From Kuafuiihalomonas sp039024635 (GTDB lineage Bacteria; Myxococcota; Kuafuiibacteriia; Kuafuiibacteriales; Kuafuiibacteriaceae), in assembly GCA_039024635.1 (NCBI GenBank), contig JBCCQA010000017.1, positions 1-64,000 on the forward strand: a DNA stretch of 64,000 bases, written 5' to 3'. A program made the position numbers and the translations under genes. The notes under the pieces were generated by a model, which was not told the DNA's origin, did no database searches, and saw nothing but the letters and a program-made list of their open reading frames with translations. Of the stretch, positions 60,906 to 64,000 are shown piece by piece (the stretch's first letter is position 1; each line of letters opens with the position of its first letter).

Positions 60906-61467
60906 TCATGAGCCGACCCGACCGGACATCACGCCCCTTACGAAGATTGCCGATCTGCTCGAGGCCTACCCCGAGCTGGAAACGGTGCTCATCGAGACCG
61001 CGCCAGTTTTTGCGAGGCTCAGGAACCCAGTGCTGCGCGGGACGGTCGCAAAGGTCGCGACCATCGAGAGGGCCGCCGGCATCGTCGGGATTTCTGTGCG
61101 AGACCTCGTCCTCAGTCTGCGACGGGCGTCGGGTCTCAGCCCGGTCGACGCGCTTCCATCGGGTCCTAGGCTCGAAGGCGCCGCATCGTTCTTGGCCCCG
61201 CCCTCCTGGGTGAAGACGGGCGCGGTCGTGGAGGTCTTCGATGTCGACGCCATGCTCGACGCCGGCCAAGTGCCTCTTGGGCCGGTGTTTCGTCGAGCTC
61301 GCAAGCTTCGACCGGGCGAGCTGGTTCGTGTCCTGTCGTCCTTCCTACCCACGCCCCTGTCGGAGAAGCTGGGCGAGCTCGGCCATCCGGTTCATTCGGT
61401 TCGGACGGGTCCTGAGGGCAGCGGGGGCTTCCATACGCACATCGGCCCTAGACCCGATCCGTCTTAA
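60898..61467 (+). CDS. DUF1858/DUF2249 protein
   Basis: 189 residues. Residues ~10-80 match DUF1858 (KIADLLEAYPELETVLIETA, FARLRNPVLRGTVAKVATIE). Residues ~105-185 match DUF2249 (VKTGAVVEVFDVDAMLDAGQ, RARKLRPGELVRVLSSFLPT, PLSEKLGELGHPVHSVRTG). These domains commonly travel with DUF438 and NnrS-like proteins. Probably a small soluble partner in metal or nitric-oxide handling. It ends the operon. Confidence 0.82.
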   Translation: MTDHEPTRPDITPLTKIADLLEAYPELETVLIETAPVFARLRNPVLRGTVAKVATIERAAGIVGISVRDLVLSLRRASGLSPVDALPSGPRLEGAASFLAPPSWVKTGAVVEVFDVDAMLDAGQVPLGPVFRRARKLRPGELVRVLSSFLPTPLSEKLGELGHPVHSVRTGPEGSGGFHTHIGPRPDPS

Positions 61468-61613
61468 GCCCCCCTGCTCGGCCCCTGCGGGCCGTCCCCT
61501 CTCCGAGGCGGTCCTGATGGGGTCCCAAACGGACATCACGCGCCAAACCCGGCCACGATTGGCATCCGTTGGTCCTCGACAGCACTGGTGCCGTTCGCGA
61601 ATTTCCTCGCGTG

Positions 61614-62300
61614 ATGAACCGAAGCTGCATCGAAGCTGCGACCCTCGAAGACGCGCGCAGACGCTTCGCCCGTCGACCTCTTCCCGAGCGGCTTCGCATC
61701 CATCAGCCCGAGAAGAGCCACGTTCACCACCGGTTCGAGATATTGGAGATCGCGGACGGCCGCTTGGAGATTGACTGCGCCCAGGGCCGACTGCGCTTCG
61801 AGGAGCCCGGCGCCGTCATCGTCCGCCCAGGAACACCCCACGCCATAGTCGCCAGCGAGGGGCGGATCCTCCGCAGCTTCTCCGAAGACTACGCCGCCCC
61901 TTCGCCCTTCTCGGAGATCTTGCGGGCCGTCATCCATCCTGCAGTTCGGCGAGCCATGGCCTTCATCGTCAGCAATCTGCACCGGAAGGTCGTGCTCGAT
62001 GAGCTCTCGGCCAAAGTCGGCTTGAGCAAATTTCATCTTTGTCGGCGCTTTACGTCGGAGCTGGGGCGCTCGCCGTCCAACTTCCATCGGGACATGCGTC
62101 TCGACACCTCCTACCGCCTCATCCAGGAAGGTCGAGGCCTGTCGCAGCCAACCACCATCCTCCTGTTCTGCGATCAGAGCCACTTCATCCGCAGCTTTCG
62201 ACGGAACTTCGGCCGCACCCCGGGGCGACTGCGGGCCGCCCATCCCGAGTGGTCCGCTGCGCGCTGGCAGCCTGAAGGCCCCCTCCGACAGGTCGTCTAG
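61614..62300 (+). CDS. AraC-family regulator
   Basis: 228 residues from ATG 61614 (TTG 61569 also possible). A small cupin (HVHHRFEILEIADGRLEIDC, GAVIVRPGTPHAIVAS) is followed by AraC HTHs (LDELSAKVGLSKFHLCRRFT, CDQSHFIRSFRRNFGRTPGR). It follows the DUF438 operon on the same strand and may regulate it. The decayed gene at 49076-49840 is its paralogue. Confidence 0.85.
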   Translation: MNRSCIEAATLEDARRRFARRPLPERLRIHQPEKSHVHHRFEILEIADGRLEIDCAQGRLRFEEPGAVIVRPGTPHAIVASEGRILRSFSEDYAAPSPFSEILRAVIHPAVRRAMAFIVSNLHRKVVLDELSAKVGLSKFHLCRRFTSELGRSPSNFHRDMRLDTSYRLIQEGRGLSQPTTILLFCDQSHFIRSFRRNFGRTPGRLRAAHPEWSAARWQPEGPLRQVV

Positions 62301-62495
62301 CCCGGCGCTACATCGGGCTTGTGCTTCGGATTCACCCTTAGCATCTCACCCTCCGGGGGACATTTTGCGCCACATCGAGGCGCATCCCGGCGTCGTCAAG
62401 TCCTCGACACCTCGAACGCCACTGCGCGAATTTCTCCCTCGATGGCGGCTGCGGCGCAGGACTGGCGGGAGGATCCTCTGGGCGAAGGGCCCTCG

Positions 62496-63500
62496 ATGCA
62501 CGCCGGCCATTCGGAGTCTGGGATCATCGCCGCATCAACCGCCGCCTTCGCGATCGACCTCGGCATTCCGATCCTAGACCTGCAGAGGGCCTCGGGCTTG
62601 GACCTAGCCCGCCTGATGGACACTTTCGCGCGAAAGCCCGACGACACGACGGCTCGGCTCTGGCAACTCATCTCGAAGGAGCGGCCGGACCTGTGTCCGC
62701 TGGAAAAGGCCCGGACCGCCGCTCTAACGACGCTCCCCGTGGCCGAAGCTCTTCCCTTCGCCTCGACACTCTCGGAGATCTTGGAGTTCCTGGTCGATGC
62801 GGCCCCGGCCATCTCCGATCGCCTGGACATGTCTTTGCACTACGCCGAATCCGAGGTTCGTCTGGTGTTCTCGCATCCGAGTGAGGAGCTCGACGATGGC
62901 CGAACCTCGGAGGTCGGCGCCGGCATCTTCTATCGCTCGATCAGGGCCTCCCTGGAGCAGCTCGTTCCCCTCAAGAGAGTCCAGCTTCGGAATCGGCCCC
63001 ACGGGCGGCTCGAGGGCTACCAGGCGACCTTCGACACCGAGATGCAGTTCAACGCGCCTGAGACCGCACTCTGCTTCGACCTGGAGTCCCTGCTGCAGAC
63101 GACCCGGCTCGGAAACGCCGAGGTCTTCGCCCACGTCAAGAAGGCCTTTCTGGACCGCAAGAGCACCCAGTTTGGCGCTCGAGATGATCGTTTCTCGCGG
63201 CTTTGCGCCGCCGTTTCGGAGAACGCCCAGAAGGGAGAGTTCCGTGCCGTCGCGGGCGCGCGCAAAGCCCACATGAGCCTTCGGACCGCCCAGAGAGTTG
63301 CGGCGGAACACGACGTGGCCCTATCCAGCTTGGTCGCCAATGTCCGCATGGAGCAGGGAGCGCGCCTCCTTCGACAACCTCAGCTGTCGACGATGGACGT
63401 CGCCGTAGCTTTGGGCTACTCAGACGACCGCGCTTTTCGGCGGGCCTTCAAGAAGTGGTGTGGTCGAACACCGATGGCCTACCGCAAGGAGAATCGCTGA
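62496..63500 (+). CDS. AraC-family regulator
   Basis: About 334 residues from ATG 62496; longer starts back to 62319 are possible. The N-terminal part (GIIAASTAAFAIDLGIPILD, LQRASGLDLARLM) and the C-terminal HTHs (AHMSLRTAQRVAAEHDVALS, VAVALGYSDDRAFRRAFKKW) match the regulator at 3371-4432 along most of its length. These are paralogues at opposite ends of the window. Confidence 0.84.
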   Translation: MHAGHSESGIIAASTAAFAIDLGIPILDLQRASGLDLARLMDTFARKPDDTTARLWQLISKERPDLCPLEKARTAALTTLPVAEALPFASTLSEILEFLVDAAPAISDRLDMSLHYAESEVRLVFSHPSEELDDGRTSEVGAGIFYRSIRASLEQLVPLKRVQLRNRPHGRLEGYQATFDTEMQFNAPETALCFDLESLLQTTRLGNAEVFAHVKKAFLDRKSTQFGARDDRFSRLCAAVSENAQKGEFRAVAGARKAHMSLRTAQRVAAEHDVALSSLVANVRMEQGARLLRQPQLSTMDVAVALGYSDDRAFRRAFKKWCGRTPMAYRKENR

Positions 63501-63786
63501 GGCGCTGGCTAGACTTCACAGCACCCGTCGCGTGTCGAGGCAGACGAGGATTCTATGGGCACCAAGTGAAGCTTGATGAAGCTTGGGGGGGGGAGGGCGC
63601 TCAGGTCCGTCTCCTGACGTCAGTACGTGAGCAGGACCAGCTTGCCCCCGCCTGCATAAGACCTGGGTAACTTACCCTAGTTACTAGCCGACATAGGTCG
63701 CGAGTCGACGTTATTGGCACAACCGGTCCCATTCAAACGAACGTTCGAGGCTGCGCCGTCGAGTCGTTTCCGCCACGCTGACACCG

Positions 63787-64000
63787 TGGCAAAGCCGTTT
63801 GAGCTACAGAGCACGGCCCTCGGGCTTGGCTCTGAGCGCTCGCTAAGCCACAGCCTTGTTCGCCAAGCGCTCGGGCGCCGGGCCACCATGACCTCCGAAG
63901 CCCTGGCAGGAATGTCTGCCTTTGCGTTGTCGCGGGGCATGTCGGAGGGGAGCCTGCAGCGGATTACGGGGATGGACCTGGCTGACGTCGTGCTTCCAAA
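63787..64000 (+). CDS. AraC-family regulator paralogue (partial, cut by the right edge)
   Basis: The plus frame from GTG 63787 is open to the end of the window. It reads TSEALAGMSAFALSRGMSEG followed by SLQRITGMDLADVVLP, which aligns with the N-terminal start of the regulators at 62496 and 3371 (AFAIDLGIPILDLQRASGLD and LLLQSRGLAQHQIERFLGRP). The DNA-binding end lies outside the window. The start may instead be the internal ATG at the TSEAL segment. Confidence 0.6.

Noticed and set aside
63677..63940. 87-codon minus-strand open frame at the right end
   Set aside because: It is antisense to the plus-strand AraC-like N-terminus, which aligns with two paralogues in the window.
1..64000. CRISPR arrays, tRNA/rRNA genes, transposases and prophage genes
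   Set aside because: I looked for regularly spaced repeats, tRNA-like cloverleaf ends, DDE/recombinase motifs and structural phage proteins and saw none.

Overview
The window is 64 kb of GC-rich bacterial chromosome, most likely from a heterotrophic myxobacterium-like (Myxococcota / former Deltaproteobacteria) genome. This is inferred from the mix of Hanks-type Ser/Thr kinases, CHAT peptidases, secreted DUF1501 and haem-c proteins, orphan histidine kinases and many one-component regulators. I saw no rRNA, tRNA, CRISPR array, insertion sequence or phage module.

Layout. 0-4.4 kb: a membrane protein cut by the left edge, two TetR regulators, a lipoprotein, a small membrane protein and an AraC-type regulator. 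4.5-8.3 kb: a DNA-repair pair, made of a LigD-type polymerase fused to a decayed family-X polymerase and a PHP nuclease, convergent with an ATP-dependent DNA ligase. 8.4-10.2 kb: a broken LysR gene divergent from an aldo/keto reductase. 10.3-13.9 kb: an export operon (haem-c protein, lipoprotein, Tat-exported DUF1501 protein). 14.7-18.7 kb: CHAT module 1. 18.7-32.7 kb: the bilin locus. 32.8-37.0 kb: a BNR-repeat exoprotein and an outer-membrane barrel. 37.3-38.1 kb: an ECF sigma factor. 38.2-47.9 kb: an RND efflux operon with a cNMP/thioredoxin-reductase-like protein and a divergent AraC regulator. 48-54.2 kb: regulators, several broken, and an AhpD-AhpD-DoxX fusion. 54.4-57.9 kb: CHAT module 2. 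57.9-64 kb: an ATP-grasp enzyme, a DUF438/DUF1858/DUF2249 operon with a damaged DUF438 gene, and three more AraC-type regulators.

The most notable system is the bilin locus. A tightly overlapping 11-gene minus-strand operon (31972 down to 23621) encodes two V4R-domain proteins, a phycobiliprotein-like globin, haem oxygenase, two Ser/Thr kinases, an adrenodoxin-type ferredoxin fused to a pseudokinase, a degenerate ParA-like membrane protein, a coiled-coil protein and two small unknown proteins. A ferredoxin-dependent bilin reductase converges on its 3' end and a second ferredoxin diverges from its 5' end. Haem oxygenase, reductase and ferredoxin should turn haem into biliverdin and then a reduced bilin, with the globin as likely bilin carrier or sensor. 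The core (globin + two V4R + Fe-S protein + FDBR) matches the clusters of bilin biosynthesis-associated globins (BBAGs) described in non-photosynthetic bacteria. The kinases, the ferredoxin-pseudokinase fusion and the unknown proteins are additions that suggest a redox- or light-linked phospho-signalling system.

The second notable system is a divergent two-gene module present twice in opposite orientation. A minimal sensorless AgrC/CitA-type kinase carries a conserved His-Cys-x3-Cys-x2-Cys motif. It is divergent from a ~905-residue membrane protein with an anti-sigma-like N-terminus, a repeat-rich middle and a CHAT caspase-like domain. Both copies share catalytic residue numbering (H770/C816) and a promoter element at identical spacing from the kinase start. 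I did not recognise a published description of this module.
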